Assembly: GCA_029207755.1 (NCBI GenBank)
Contig: JARCOQ010000004.1
Location: 35,030,060-35,094,059, forward strand
Direction of reading: 5' to 3'
Source: Chamaea fasciata
Lineage: Eukaryota; Chordata; Aves; Passeriformes; Sylviidae
DNA length: 64,000 nt
In this document: one piece after another, positions 1-14,965 of the stretch
How the letters are laid out: every line of letters begins with the position of its first letter
Position numbering within the stretch: position 1 is the stretch's first letter
The notes under the pieces: model-generated
The model's database searches: none
Told to the model about the DNA's origin: nothing
What the model saw: only the letters and a program-made list of their open reading frames with translations
Translations under genes and position numbers: made by a program

Positions 1-2532
1 ACAAAATTTTCAATTTTCATTAATTCCACCATGCTTTACAGTACTATTTTAAAAATATGTACAGAATCAGAGCTGTTTGTTAAGCCATGTGAAATGGTAC
101 GGCGGTATGACTGATTCCTTAGTTGAGGCAGTTGGTTTATTTCACAATATCAAAAATTACAATTACTACCGTCTTTTGGGTTTTTTTTATTTGCAGATTT
201 TGCACAGATATCAGAAAAAATCTTATATTCCCATAGTAGATAGTACTATTTTCCTGCAGGATATCTCTTCAAATCCATGTGCATAAGAGGGAAACACTAA
301 TGGCTTTACTTTCCATTTTTGTTTGGGTAAACATCAGGATTATATAGTCTTTATAAGTGCCAATTCTCAGAGCTTTACAGCCAAAAGCAAAAAAACCATC
401 AACCTTCCAAATATAGCTGTTGGAAATTGATAAATGTTTTAGCATTATAAATTTCACTGAAAAGAGAGAAAAAGAGGAAAAACATATATTTATTTATTTC
501 ATTCACCTGAATTTCTCCATTAAATTTTGGTGCAAAACTCTAGTACTTGGGGTTTGGCTGCAGTTGCTTTCATAGAAAATACAACTGATTTATCAAATTC
601 AGCCTTTACTTCTGTAATTTTTTTCTGTTGGCTTTTGAGTTGTCGTGGTATGGGAGCAGTCTGGTTTAATTAGGTTACTTAAAGTGGTTTTAGTATTACA
701 TTGCTATTTTTTTCCTATGTCTTTATTTGACTTAGGCATGGAAAACACATTAACAAATTAATTTGGCTTTTAATAACAAGGGGATATCCTGGATGGTAAC
801 AAGGCATTATATCATTATGTGGGTAGTTTTCCTCACCCACTGGATCTCGCACTGGTGTCCCGATTTGCTCTAGTTTTTCTTTTATCAGCCAGAGCTCTCC
901 CATTTAGTTTCTACTTGGGCAGAACATAATAAAATCGCTTTACTTCTGATAACCTATTTTTATGTATGGTCTTATAGGACAAGAAAAGCAACATGTGAGA
1001 CAATGTAAATTGTAAAAGGGATTATCTGTAAAGCCTTGTACTTCAAATCTGTGCTGTCATTTCTTGGTATACATGACTTGTCTCATGTTGCAGTCTGTCA
1101 GTGCTCCTCCAAGTCCATCTGAGCCATGCATTAGCTTAGAGGAATCTAAATCCCCAATAATCACGGATGGATGTCTGGACAACACTGTGAGGCACCTGAG
1201 TTGTTTCTTTCTGTAGACACTTTTCTGTGCCTTCTGACATTTTACTAAACAAATGCAGACCAGTGTTACTATTAACAAGAATAAAAAATGCTGTTCTCTT
1301 TCACCACTATCTACAACACAATAGATGATGCTTCATAGAATTTTCATTTAGTGCTTAATGTTACTATAAGTGATATGTGGAAAAAAAGTTATTTAAGAAA
1401 TCTTTATTACCTATGTTCAGAAAGACAAAAAGACATCTTTACTCATTTTTTTTCTGCACATTTAACTTTGCAGTGCTAAACATGTTCAGTTGGGAACTAA
1501 TTAATTAATTTATACTTCCATAATTTTAGTATATATAGCACGCCTTATTTCCAATACACAGTTTGGCACAATCTGACCTGTTTTTATGCCCTGCATTCAC
1601 CTGGCAAGTTTTGTCTTGAATGTGGCTATTGTAATAAAAACTTGCACGAAGAATAACTGTGCTAGAATTTGATACTGTATTAACCATCTGGTGCAGAAGT
1701 AAATACTGCTTGAGTGAACAGGTATAAATAGGAACATGTGTCAACTCAAAGCCTTATGACAGATGCATTTAGATATAACACATGATACATCACACAGTAA
1801 CATCTTAGCCAGGAAACTTAACAAGACTTGGTTTTCTAAAGAATGCAAAGATGAAAGATAATGTTTTCCAGGGAGAAATGCCTTTATATTTTCTTCTGAA
1901 AGCTCCAGGCCTTCAGAAACTGTGTTTGTTATTAGAATCTGTGTGGATAATTATTGGGTCAAACTTCTTTGTAATTTTCTTCTCTTTGTTCTGTCTATGC
2001 TTCAGAGCTTGCACTATGCTCACTTTTTCTTCCTTGGATGCTCTGAATGATGAGACAGATCATCCTGGAAGACAGAGAGGCTCTGTAGTCAGATACTTAG
2101 GTTGGAAATGCAGTTTATTCTTGCATACACTTTTCAGAACTAAGCAACATATTAAACTGATATTGTTTTCCTGCCTCACGCCACCACTAATGCATTTCTC
2201 TTCATCACATCCAAGGAGCATGCAGCACAAGCCATGAAAAACAATGGAAATTTTCTTCTTTAGTTTTGGAAACTAAAAAGTATTTTTACTTGTTTTCTAT
2301 TCAGTATTCAGGAAGCACTAGTCCCTTGGGAAGAGAAACTTTATAAGCAGGAACACTGAGACTAGGTCAGCAATTATGAAATATCAACTTAAAAAACCGT
2401 ATTTTTTTTGTTTTGACACAAGCTGTGTTTCCCGCAGCTTAGCTTAGGGAATTGAAATTGACCCAATTGTGTTGATTTCAGTCTGCTAAACTGGGACATT
2501 AACCTACAGCTACAGCTGGGGGAAAGGATTAA
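1..2532. other. AT-rich non-coding stretch
   Basis: No recognisable repeat family or gene is visible here. The only protein-like item is a short minus-strand reading frame at 1057-1316, discussed as a finding, with a hydrophobic segment followed by a basic stretch. A minus-strand AATAAA lies at 722-727. Other open frames are short and low in protein character. Confidence 0.5.
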
Positions 2533-2537
2533 ATTAC

Positions 2538-3366
2538 TGTCTCGGTTTGGGAAGACAGGTATCTGCCAGGTAAAAGCTGGAGATTCCTTTGGAATGGAGA
2601 GTGTAAATCCCACCCCCCACCCCCACCCCCTTTTTTTTTCAATTATAAATTTACAATCAGAGGCTCTTAGGCAAAGATTTGGGAAATGGGAATAGCAGTC
2701 CTTTACTAGTGTATATTACAAAGCAAACAAAAACAACAACAACAACAAAAAAAAAAAAAACCCAAAAACCCTCACAAACAACTACAGCATTAATGACAAA
2801 AAAACCCAGTAAAAGAACCAAAAGGGCTTTGTTTCACAAAACCCAGGGCAGTTTGGTTTTGGTGTCTCTGCAGGATCCTCAGAGCACCAAGCTGAAACAG
2901 TGGAAAAGTCCTGGGCTGGTAGCTGGGATGGCAGAGTGTCCCGGCAGGCAGGGGCAGGATGTCCCAGCAGCGCAGGGGGTGCAGGGTCACACTGTAGCCA
3001 GAGGAGCAGCGCCGAAGAAGCCAAAGGTGAGGCAGGGTTGGCCCAGCTCCCACGGGTGGCAGAGAAGGCTCAGGATTCAGGCCAAACCGGTAATAGTAGA
3101 TTTCCCAGGACTGGATCCCTTTGGCCACAGTGAGACTCCTCTAGCCAGCAACAGCCCAGCTGTTCTCTCTCCCGGAACGCCTGAGAAAAACGAACAGCCC
3201 GCAGCTGCCTCAAGTTCTGTCTTTTACCTGCATTATCTTCCTCTTCCAACTTTGTCCACCTCTTTGTTTCGGTTAAGTACTCTCAAGTATCCAACACTTG
3301 GTCTCCTTGGTAACTTATGGGGAAAAAATTCTTTACAGAAAGAAGGAACAAACCTAACCCACATTA
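2538..3366 (-). mobile_element. Solo LTR, older relative of the ERVL provirus LTR
   Basis: On the plus strand it begins TGTCTCGGTTTGGG and then follows the LTRs at 14966 and 20841 almost to the end: the GAGGCTCTT block, the ACTACAGCATTAATGA block, the CTGCAGGATCCTCAGAGCACC block and the closing GGAACAAACC. It differs at many bases and carries about 75 extra bases near its start (about 2575-2650, including C-rich and T-rich runs), so it predates or diverged from the provirus lineage. ATTAC occurs directly before it (2533-2537) and at 3367-3371, a possible 5-bp target duplication, although the right end then lacks the canonical CA. No internal retroviral sequence adjoins it, so it is a solo LTR. 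Its transcriptional direction is minus, inferred from the provirus. Confidence 0.88.
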
Positions 3367-3371
3367 ATTAC

Positions 3372-3713
3372 TTAACATGTTAACTAAGGTCAATATGAAC
3401 TTGATTTCCTCTTATATTGATAAATTGTAAACAAATAAAATTATTTGAGGTCTTTTGTTTCATAAGTAAGTTGAAGTAGTTTGATGACATATAATCCTAG
3501 TCATTCTTATTTAGAAATATTAAATTCATCGATGCTTGGTATTGTGAATTTCATATTTGCTCAGAGAATATTGTCATTGATGTCAGGATCAGAAACACAG
3601 TAGTGTCACAGATGGAAACCCTTACCTTTTACACTAATTTTTATGAATCTTATGTAGCTGTAATCAAACTGTTACTGATGCCTGGACATTCATTAAAGAT
3701 ATAATCCTATAAT
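3372..3713. other. Non-coding gap between LTR and CR1
   Basis: AT-rich unique-looking sequence. I see no gene or repeat in it. Confidence 0.5.
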
Positions 3714-4182
3714 CATACGTCATAGAACTGTAGAATCATTTAAGCTGGAAAAGATGTCTCAAATATCAAATCAAACCTTAAACCCAGCACTGCCAAATCC
3801 ATCATTAAACTGTGTCCCACATGCCACATCTACAGGTCTTTTAAATCGAGCCAGGGACGGTGACTCAACCACTGCCCCAGGCAACCTGTTCCAGTGCCTG
3901 ACCACCTTGCCTAGAAAGAAACATTTCCTAATACTCAGTTTAAACCTCCCCTGGTATCTTTTCCTCTTGTCCATACCTTCCAACTTGAGAGAAAAACCTG
4001 ACTCCCGTGTGGCTATAACCTTCTTTCAAGTAGTTATAGAGAGCAATATGGTCTTTTCTCCAGGTTAAATTCTGAGCTTTTCATCAAACTTGTGCTCCAG
4101 ACCCTCAGCCCTGTTACTCTTCTCTGGAAATACCTGGAGTGAGGTCCTTACCATATCATGAGCTACCCAAAACTGAACAGGG
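3714..4182 (-). mobile_element. CR1 LINE 3' fragment
   Basis: The plus strand shows the reverse complement of the CR1 3' end: a CATAGAACTGTAGAATCATTT start, then recognisable blocks for GACTCAACCACTGCCCCAGG, CAACCTGTTCCAGTGCCTGACC, and the TTCCTAATACTCAGTTTAAACC region typical of avian CR1 3' UTR and ORF2 end. It is 5'-truncated, as most CR1 copies are, and diverged, so it is an old inactive copy. No reverse transcriptase domain is retained. Confidence 0.88.
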
Positions 4183-5479
4183 TAACAATACTGAAAACAA
4201 AACACGAATTTTGAGAAGAAAAATCATGCAAGCCTGAACCAAGGCTTTGAAGGCTTGAAACTGTGAACCATCCAAATGCAACCTAAAGCATAGCTTTGTT
4301 CAGTAAATGCACTTACTAATAGAGGAGGGCTGGGGGGACAAAGAAGCCACTCAGATCCCTGGGGTCATGGATGGCAAGGCAGCCTTAGTGTGTGAAATTC
4401 ATATTCTCTCAGGCTAATGTGGTTGTCCAGCTCCTGCAGGACTGATTGCAGGGTTCAGGCTGTACATGTCTTTTTTTTTTTGGTCATCCTTGGAATATTA
4501 GCTGAAACTGAGCAATAATGACAAAAGAGCAGAGAAGTGCTGTTAGTGGAAACTGCTGACGTACCAGAAAGTGGTTTAAGGAAATGTTACACTTAAATAT
4601 GAAGACAAAGGTCAAACAAAAGAGAGAGCAGATCCTGTATAATGTAGAGAATGTTGCTCTGATCCCTAAGCTGGGATTGGCAAAAGTCTATGGGGAGTGT
4701 GTAAGTATGTGTATGTGACTTATTACTCTGACATGACACTATTATGTTTTAGTTTTTAGCATTTTTAAAAGGTAGGTAATAGTTATAAGAGATGAAGAAC
4801 TTGGAATTAAGTAGTGCAGTTATACACAAAAGGATAATTTGGTTTTGATAAATTGTCCTGAGCCTGTTAACTAATAATACAATTTTTTAAAGTGGCATCT
4901 TACCAGTACAAGAAAGAGTTAGTATCATTATTAATGTCTAAACTATAGTGTGTTTCACACAGGATTATGGTAAAGGTCAAATCATGTTTTGCTGAATTAA
5001 AAGCTATTCTGAGCTATAGCACTCCTAATCAACTCAGACCTAAAGGTGCATAGCTCAATTATAATGAGACACAATGAATTTAAATAAACTTTGCAACACA
5101 GTGTAGTGATTTATAAATGCACTGTGATATCCTTTTAACTCATTAGCCATGAATGATACTACTATATGTATTCTTCAGTATTTTCTGCCATGCAATTATT
5201 TTTACTCACAATGCAGCTTAGTGAAAACACTTTTTTTATTTTGTTTCTTTATAGCATGCAGGATGTTAAATCAACAGGAGCTATCTTAATAAATATGGAA
5301 ATATAAAAGCGAAGCAAACCCAATCCTCAGTAGTCAGTAGAGCAAAATATTAACTGCTTTTAATTGGAAAACATGTAACCACAAGGTTGCACTCTTTGGA
5401 ATACAGCTTCTGCAAGGATCAAGAATGCTTCCTAGGATTTGTCAAGGGAGTATAAGCATTTTACCTGAGAAGAGAATAA
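4183..5479. other. AT-rich non-coding stretch
   Basis: No gene or repeat family recognised. It holds a short poly-T at about 4471-4481 and ordinary AT-rich sequence. Confidence 0.5.
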
Positions 5480-5484
5480 AAGGA

Positions 5485-5953
5485 TGTCCTCATTTTGGCC
5501 AAAGACAGTGTTAATTTTCTTGCAGTTGCCATGAGCGGGTTGGAGCGTGGAGTCATATGGGAACCCCAGGTTTTTATTCTGTACCACCCTTGTCACTGCT
5601 AGGGGCTGAAAAAGGGATTCTCACTTCTGAAGTGTGGCTTCCTGTGGAATAAAGACTGGCATGGAGAAGTGGTGGCCATTTTCTTCTTTCCCTGGGGGGA
5701 GTAGGTGATGAACAAAGTGGTGGGGTGGTTCCACAGATTCAGGGCACGTATTTTGTATGTGATCACCCTCCTTTATATACTGTTGTTCTTAGTGTTGCTG
5801 CTGTCACTGTTAGCTTTCTCATTGCCGTTTTCCAGTAAAATGTTCTTATCTCAACTAAGACTCTCAGCCTTTCTCTCCATCTCACCAGAGGGAGTGGATG
5901 GAAAAGGAGCAGCTGCATGTGGCTTAATTTCCAGCTGACTTTAAACTGCAGCA
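5485..5953 (+). mobile_element. Old avian ERVL-type solo LTR with intact 5-bp duplication
   Basis: The start (TGTCCTCATTTTGGCC, then GTTAATTTTCTT) and the end (GGCTTAATTTCCAGCTG...TTAAACTGCAGCA) match the termini of a widespread bird ERVL LTR family as I know it. In between are the expected U3 block and a CTTATCTCAACTAAGACTC block followed by the U5-like TCTCCATCTCACCAGAGGG. The 5 bases before it (AAGGA, 5480-5484) are repeated exactly after it (5954-5958). That is the duplication length made by ERVL integrases and it fixes both ends. No internal region remains. The family name is from memory of the LTR pattern, while the duplication is directly visible. Confidence 0.85.
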
Positions 5954-5958
5954 AAGGA

Positions 5959-7707
5959 ATAATTAGGGGGAAAAGGATTTTCCTGCATCTGGGACAGAGG
6001 CACTAGAAAAAAAAAAGGGCTAAAAACATGTTTTGGTGGATAAAGACAGCATGAAAAGAGGATAGGAAATGTAATTTGCAACATATCATGCCATTTGTGG
6101 TATAGGAGAAAATGGACATTGCAGTTTGGAAACGACAGTTTGTATGAAGGTTGACATAATTTGAAAAGTAATGTTCTAAAAAGTTTTGAATGTTATACAG
6201 CTGGTTGAAAAACCTGAGAAGATGACATTAAATAATTACTTATTAATACATTAACTTAATGTATTAAATAAATGGACATAAATACATTACATAACTGTTA
6301 TAATTTTTATTCCTCTTTTCCAGTATGGAGAACATTAAGACAGAATCGTCTGCAGGTTCTGGGCTCTTAATCTCAAATCTTCAGAATTGTGTCTCTTAAG
6401 TCTTTAGAAGGCACTAGCAACTAGCATGTGGCTCATTTTCTGAAATACTGAACCTGCATTAACTCCCAGTTTTGGGTGTTTTATTAGCATAGAATATGGA
6501 TGTATGATGAAGAGTAGTGGCATATAACTATCTGAAAACAGTGAAGTGTCTGATTTTCCTTCCTTATTCTTAGCAATTTCTAAAAGAAGTTTGACTCTGT
6601 GTAAAAATACAAGCTTTGCAAGCAATTGCTTGAGTTGGATGCCTGTAGAATTTTATCTATGCAGGTGGTAGGCTCATAATATGTACATTTAGTCTATAAA
6701 CAATGTTTGTTCCTGGAAACCTTCCCTTTGACATGCTTAGTTGTAGAGAAGTGTGTATATAAATTTATATGTGTGAGTGACTTTTGGAATCCTGTTTTCA
6801 ATCCAGCCAGCCATGCACATGCACACGCACACGTACACTTGTTTTTTGTACTCTTGTTTCATCTCAACCAAGACTTGTCAAGCACATGCTACAGTTTTAA
6901 CAATAGTATATGTGACATCAGATTCTTCGTTAATCTCAATTCTATTCAGCAAATGAAATTTCTTAATGAGGTTAGATCACTGGGCTTTCATGCTCCCTCA
7001 CACCTTTTAAAAAGAAAGGGAAAAAAACCAAGGAAATCTGCCTTTTTCCCCCCATCATCAGAAACACTTCTTCACAAACGGTGGCACCGCATGTTAATAA
7101 ACTTGGAAACAACCTGATCCCCTCTAATAGGAATAACCTGACACATTAATTGAGGATCCCAAATCCTCCCAATTAACTTCTGCCCTTTTCTTCTAAAAGC
7201 TGAGAGACAAAGATACTTCTGGTTCAAATGCAAGCCAGTAGGGCTAAACATTTCTAGAAATTTTCATGCCCAGTATTGCCTGAAAATGTAGAAAATTAGA
7301 TTTGCTAATAAGTTACTTCAACCTTCTAAAAGCTAAGGAAGCTTGTTTCCTATACAGCAGCTTTCTTTTTTGGTTATGGTGCCAGCTACATACATAAATA
7401 TCCATAAAAAACTTTACAAAAGACATTTTATTTGTTGATTAGGAAAGTATGTTAGAACTCTGATCTGATTTTATTTTCAAAGACGGTTAGCAGTATTTCC
7501 AATGTAAAGCTTTCTGTGGTGAAAATTGTTATTCTAATAAACTAATTGAAGCTAGTGACTTTTCTTATGTGTCTTAGACTTTTCTGGCTTTTTTACCCAC
7601 TTTAATTTGCAGTTGATGTCTCCTGTGATATTAGTACCCCATCATCATTATCTTTTAACCATAGGGACAAAGAAGCCAAAAGCTTCACTTATTGCTGCTT
7701 TTTTCTT

Positions 7708-7742
<35 letters not shown>

Positions 7743-8768
7743 GAGGAGAGGGGATAAATCTATTTTGACTGCATGGTAATAATTCCATCTACCCACTTTT
7801 GCATTAAGTGATTATCCCACTTGAAGTCAGTGATCTGCTTTGAAGTCCTCAGCTTCAAAAGAGTCACCACATGAAGTCTATTCATATAAGCAGCAGCTTC
7901 TCTAAATAGAAAAACATCCTCTGCATCTCACTCTTAATTTTTGCAGTTGATGAAATGCCTTTCAGCATCAATAGGATTTTAAGATTACCATAATTTCTTT
8001 TCAGATACACAACTAGATGGGCAAGGGCTTGGAGGCCTGACTTTGGAGGTTGGATTCCCTTTAATAACCAAGATGATACAATTGGAGAATGATTTAGATT
8101 ACCTGCTGTCAAAGTATTCCCCAGATTTCTTCAGCACAGGAGTACTCCTGTTATCAAGTCCATACATTTGGCCAGACAATAAAATATCAAAGAATATTTT
8201 TGTTCATTTCAGAGAAAGATTACAAACCCGGAGAGTGAATGCAGAACAGGGTGAATGATGATTTCATAAGTATAAATATCTTAGCAACTACTACCAAAGG
8301 GCCTGCTCTGCACACTTGTAGGTCCTGTGTGTAAATCAGAAAGAACATTACACAAGGCTTTTATAGATGTAGTTAGGCATTCTAAGGCAGCATAACCTTA
8401 AAAAGATACTTGAGATTACTCACTCAAAAATTTACTCCCAGTCATGTCCATGACTAAAACAAGTAAAGGGTAAATACACTTATTTTAAAGTAATATTTGA
8501 GATGCATCCTTGTCCTTATGCTCATGGATGTCCACAAATTATATAACATATTTCTGCATGTAAACAAGCAAAGAGATGTATGAAAGCATGTCTTCACTGT
8601 ATTTAATCATCAAATTTCATCCAAACAGATGAAGAAGGCACTAGAAAGGCCATTTTAGGTCATTATTTCCATTACCCTTGCACTCCAGGTACCCCATGGG
8701 ACTCTCCTTTAAACAAACTCTTACATGTCTCTATTAATTTTTGTGTACTATACTGTGATGTGACCCCC
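5959..8768. other. AT-rich non-coding stretch with poly-T tract
   Basis: No gene recognised. A near-pure T run of about 30 bases lies at 7709-7738 after a pyrimidine-rich lead-in, and a short alternating CA/CG purine-pyrimidine patch lies at about 6812-6838. A 136-codon open frame at 6707-7117 has no recognisable domain and looks like chance. Confidence 0.5.
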
Positions 8769-10171
<1,403 letters not shown>

Positions 10172-13100
10172 GCCCCACTCTTCTAAAATATTTGGGAGAA
10201 AGATCTGCAGAAAATATATTCTTGTTCAGATTTGCAAGATGTAGGAAATGGTCCAGTTGCTAGTGATGATATATTCCCTTACAGAGAGGTGTGAATTTAG
10301 GGAGACCAGTTAATACTTTCCAGAGCAATTCTGTGAAGAAAAAAAAAAAAAGAAGAAAAAAAAAAAAAAAAAAAAAAAAAAAAGGTGTTTTCCCCTGCTT
10401 GGTGTTTATTTCCCCTCTGTGTCATTTTCTTTTATTTTCTCCTAGTCTTCCATTTTTGCAGAAGGATTTGTTATCGTTATTTTTTCTCATATAAAACACT
10501 AATCTTTCATCTAGGTCACATCTGAATCATGTTGCACACAATGGTTTACTTTTCTATGGTATCTGAGATTCCTTTTCTTCTCTCCCTACGTACAAAATAA
10601 TAAATGCTTCTGAGAGAAAAAAAGTGGAACATTACTTCTGTGTGGCTTCTTTAGCTAGTGAAATGGGGGGTTAGGGAGGGTATTAAATAATTGAATTACT
10701 GATTGCCAAAAATAATTAGTATACTTATTGTATAATTTTTTCAGTTTCTTGCTAAAGCAGAGTTTTAAAAAAGAGAGTTAAGAAATTATGTCATCAGAGG
10801 AGAAATGAAGGAGCTGGAGATCCCACTACCTGGTGCCAGGAGACGAGTGCTTAATCACTGTAGGAGAGGTGATGTGAGCTAGGAGGAGGTGGGAAGAGAT
10901 GAGGAACCTGAGGCAGAATATTACACAGGCATAACCACAAAAGAGTTATGTAGTTGATGGTTCAGTTTCCAGACTGTTTCAATTAATAAAAGTGTAGTTT
11001 GCTTAAGTTACATATGTTGCATCCTGTCCTTCTTCTTTTTTTTATCCAAGATGAAAGATTGGTTGTATGGGGTAATTCTGACACTGATGCCTCCATCCAC
11101 AAACATAATTAAGTACAACTTCCCCTAAAAAAAATTTCTTTTTTTTTTTCCCCTTCTCACATACAGCAAATTTTCAGCCACCACTCTTTTACTCCATTAC
11201 TTTGGAGGAAAAGGTTTCTGTGACATACTCTCATCCCTGTCATATGATTTGCAATGATCAGAATTTCAGCTTCAGATATAGATACATAAAAACATTTGCT
11301 CCCTCGATACTGGAAAATGAAATATTAAATAGGGTGAGAAATAAAGAGTCTAGGTCTGCATTAAAAATAATAGGCTACTTCCTCCTTCAATGCACATACA
11401 AAACTGTACATCTAGTTGCAGAAAAGGAAACTTTGGGGGAAGTGAAAATTGAGTGTATGCTTTTGGTTGATATGTAGATTTGCATATCCTGTGTTTGCAG
11501 TTTAGACAGAATTTTTTAAAAGTGATCCTAGAAAGATTACGAGACAAGAAAGGTTTTTGACAAGCGCAGCATCTGTGTACAAGAGCGGGTATGTGTATGT
11601 ATCTATCTATGCATCTATCTATTCCCTATGTAATGCATAGTGAATATTTTAAGTGTTATGGAAAAGAAACCTGAATTCCTTGAAAGATAGTTGTTTACAA
11701 GAGTACCTTAACATCCAGCTTTCTTTATTGCTCTCTAGGTTGTATCATATATAATTTGGTTCTGCATGCTTCTTTCTCTTGGTATTTCTTTTTATGCTGT
11801 CAGATCCTGCCATGTCCATTGAAATCTAAAATTGAAACTATCTAAGTAACAACAAATCTGCTGTGTGAATAAAATCTTTATGGCGAGCTGCTAGGTTTCC
11901 AAGGCACATGCATAATAGAAATTCAGTATCACTCCATTTGAGTAGAGGCACTGCTAGCTGCATATCATGGAGTCCCACAAATTGTCCTGTGTAAGGAAAG
12001 ATTATGACAGAAAAACAGCCTTATGTGTAATAGTCTACTAAATGTATTCCACAGCTAGCTGAGTGAACCACCTTGGGGAAAAATGCATATGAATGCACAT
12101 GTATATTAGAGAGGTTTCTAACAATGATCTCATTCTGTACCAACTCTGAAATACTTTTAAAAAATATGACAGTTAAGCTGAATTGTCTGGAGAAGACAAT
12201 TGCAAAGGCTGTCTGAACACGAACTGTGCTAATTTCAGATCTCTCTGAAACACAGCAGCTTTAGTTAACAGGGATTCCTGAGAGCAAATTTTTTTGACCT
12301 CAGTTAAAATGTGCTTGCAGACCTTAACTTTTTTTGGAATGTGAACATATCAAGTATCTCAGAACAGAGCTGAAAATGCTGATTAAATGTTGATATTACA
12401 TGAAAATATGCCACAAATAAATCAAATGAAACTGTCTCTTTGTCTAAGCTGGGTTTTGGCTGGCAGTAGGGATTAAAATATCTTTGGAGAAAATGAGTAA
12501 AATTTTGGAAGCCCACAATCAAAGAAATTAAATCAAGTCTGATATTTTATTTAAAATATTTCAAAATATATTTCTTCCTATTCCAATGTTTGTGTTAGTT
12601 TTGATAGAAGATAGAAAATATAGTAAAATCCATTAGTCTTCCATGATAGCATCAGCTGCTGCTACTGCCTCTGTTTCTCCACCTGTGTACCCATAAAATC
12701 AAATAAAAGCTGGATTCATTGCAAGTAGCTACGTCATTGTTCTGTTAATATTAAATAATACCATGGGAAAATGTGGCAGCACATATTTTACCATGGTCTG
12801 CATGAGACTTCAACAGACTTCAGATGTGTTCTAGCATTGCTGATCCATTAGGAAATCCATGTCACTTCAACATCACTTCTATTGAGTTCAGCTGGTGTAA
12901 GTATGTCTGCTGTACTGAGCCGCCTTCTTTTGTTGTGCTGGTAAACTTCAAGTCCACTTCTTTCTATATAATATTCAATTACAGTATATACATGTTCTTT
13001 ACATACCATATTAATATATTAATATATATATAGTTGCTGAAATAGAAAGCAGAAAAATTTAAATGTAAAAACCTCCAAGGCTGAGGCATAGCTCTATATA

Positions 13101-14560
13101 TTAAATTAAATTGAATTAGATGAAAGAGAAAGAGGAAATAAACCAGAAAGGGAAGAGGAGATTTTATACCTGCTTTACTACTAGAATGCTTTCGGTTTAG
13201 TTCCTTTTAATTCTTTAGGACTTCCCTCATATCTTCTCCCATAAGTGAACATTGTTAAAAATGAGCATTCTCAATATTATTATTACTCCAGTTCAGTATT
13301 AACAAAGAACCAATGAATTTACTTTGTACATAAAAACATCTGAAGTAGATGCTCCCTGTAACGAACTATACCTTTTTAACCTTGCTCTTCCCCAGGAGAT
13401 TAAAAAAGATTGTAACAATGGTAAGGAAAAGACAGCTCTGGAAAAAAATTCTCAGGTAAAAGAATCAAATTAATGGATTGTAGCATCAAAATGTCCTTTA
13501 ACGGGTGGGTGAAGACTGATATGATGTGACATTCGTGGGGAATGAAACTTCTAAGCCAGGTGGCCTCGAGCAGAAATCACAAGGCAAAAGCAAACAATGT
13601 TTCTGAGTATGTCAAAGGATAGCGGAGGCTGTAAAGGGCCAATTTCATGGGGGACAACTCTTCCTGTTCTTTAAAATTCAGTTTTGAAGACTTGAAAATC
13701 TTGAAATACAGGATTTAAAAAAAGTTGTTCAAAAAGAATGTAGTGTCCCTAAATGGTGTTTGGGTGAGAACTGACATAAAAGATCAGCATGGAAGAAAGC
13801 TTGGAAAAGTGTGTCATTTTTATGGAATGAATTTTCCAAAAATAATGAAATTTCTGAAGATTATAGATTTTGGTTTAGAAATTGTTTGAGTTAAAAAAGA
13901 ACATGCGACAATTTAGTTGATTTGGGTTTTTATTTTTTTAATTTTTTTTTTTTGTCTTTTTTGTTCTGCTTGATTTGGTTGGTTGGTTGGTTTGGATTGT
14001 ATTTGGTTTGTTGTTAGTTTTGGTTTTGTGAGGTTTTTTGTTCAATTTTCTTTTGCTAGTAGAACTGAAGCTTTGTTAAGGGTGAGATCTTTGTAAACAT
14101 CTTAAAAGAATGTTAATTCTCCTTTTGTACAGTCAGAAAAACACAGAACATTTTGCACAAATACAAAATATCTCCAGAGTCTTTGAACCATGTTATTACC
14201 CAGGCCAGGCTGAGCTTCCTGCTGAATGAAAAATGGTGAGAACACCTTACAAAACTGGCTTGGTTGCCCAAATATACAAAGAGAGTTTTAATAGCCTTCT
14301 TTTAAATATTCAGTTTAAAAATGAGACAGTGATCTTATGGTCTAAAAAATATAATCATGCTTTATTCAAAATTCACAATTCAAAGTGATTTTTTATTTCT
14401 CTAAGCTAGATTTCACCTAGCTGAGAACAATATAACTGGTCTCACTGCATCTGAATAATTGTAATTAGAATTTGATTAATTGTAAAAACGTTCATGGTAG
14501 AAACATTAACCAATATTATTCAAGTGCCACTTTAAAATGTGAAGATAATTCTTTTGGATC
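10172..14560. other. AT-rich non-coding stretch with simple repeats
   Basis: No gene recognised. It contains an interrupted poly-A (10339-10383), a short TATC/TATG patch (about 11594-11625) and a (TTGG)n patch (about 13970-13995). Confidence 0.5.
10339..10383. repeat. Interrupted poly-A tract
   Basis: About 45 bases of A with two single G interruptions. No LINE or retrocopy body is recognisable upstream, so its origin is unknown. Confidence 0.9.
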
Positions 14561-14735
14561 TTCTTCTCTTCTCTTCTCTTCTCTTCTCTTCTCTTCTCTT
14601 CTCTTCTCTTCTCTTCTCTTCTCTTCTCTTCTCTTCTCTTCTCTTCTCTTCTCTTCTCTTCTCTTCTCTTCTCTTCTCTTCTCCCCTCCCCTCCCCTCCC
14701 CTCCCCTCCCCTCCCCTCCCCTCCCCTCCCCTCCC
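14561..14735. repeat. Two-phase pentanucleotide array, (TTCTC)n then (CCCTC)n
   Basis: About 24 TTCTC units (14561-14682) switch abruptly to about 11 CCCTC units (to 14735). The array is a perfect polypyrimidine tract on the plus strand. On the minus strand the second part is a run of GGGGA units, with four-G blocks spaced by one base. It ends about 230 bp before the provirus. Open frames across it are artefacts of the repeat. Confidence 0.97.
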
Positions 14736-14960
14736 GGGTTTCTCTGTTCTCTTTTTCCATGCATGCTCCAGTTGTAACCCCTTCCTTCATGGATCTTAAT
14801 GCACAGAAGCTGTGAGGGATTTTGCAAGGCAAGATTCTACCCTTGCATGGAGGCCCACTTGTCATTGTTTTGAAGACTAAAGAGGAACTTTTAAGACTAA
14901 AGTGCTTGAAATCTGTGTCATTTCTTTTCACTGTAAGAAAATTTTATCCATAAGTAATTC

Positions 14961-14965
14961 CACTG
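14961..14965. repeat. Target-site duplication, left copy
   Basis: CACTG directly abuts the TG of the left LTR and is repeated exactly at 21512-21516. A 5-bp duplication is the length expected for ERVL-class integrase. Confidence 0.93.
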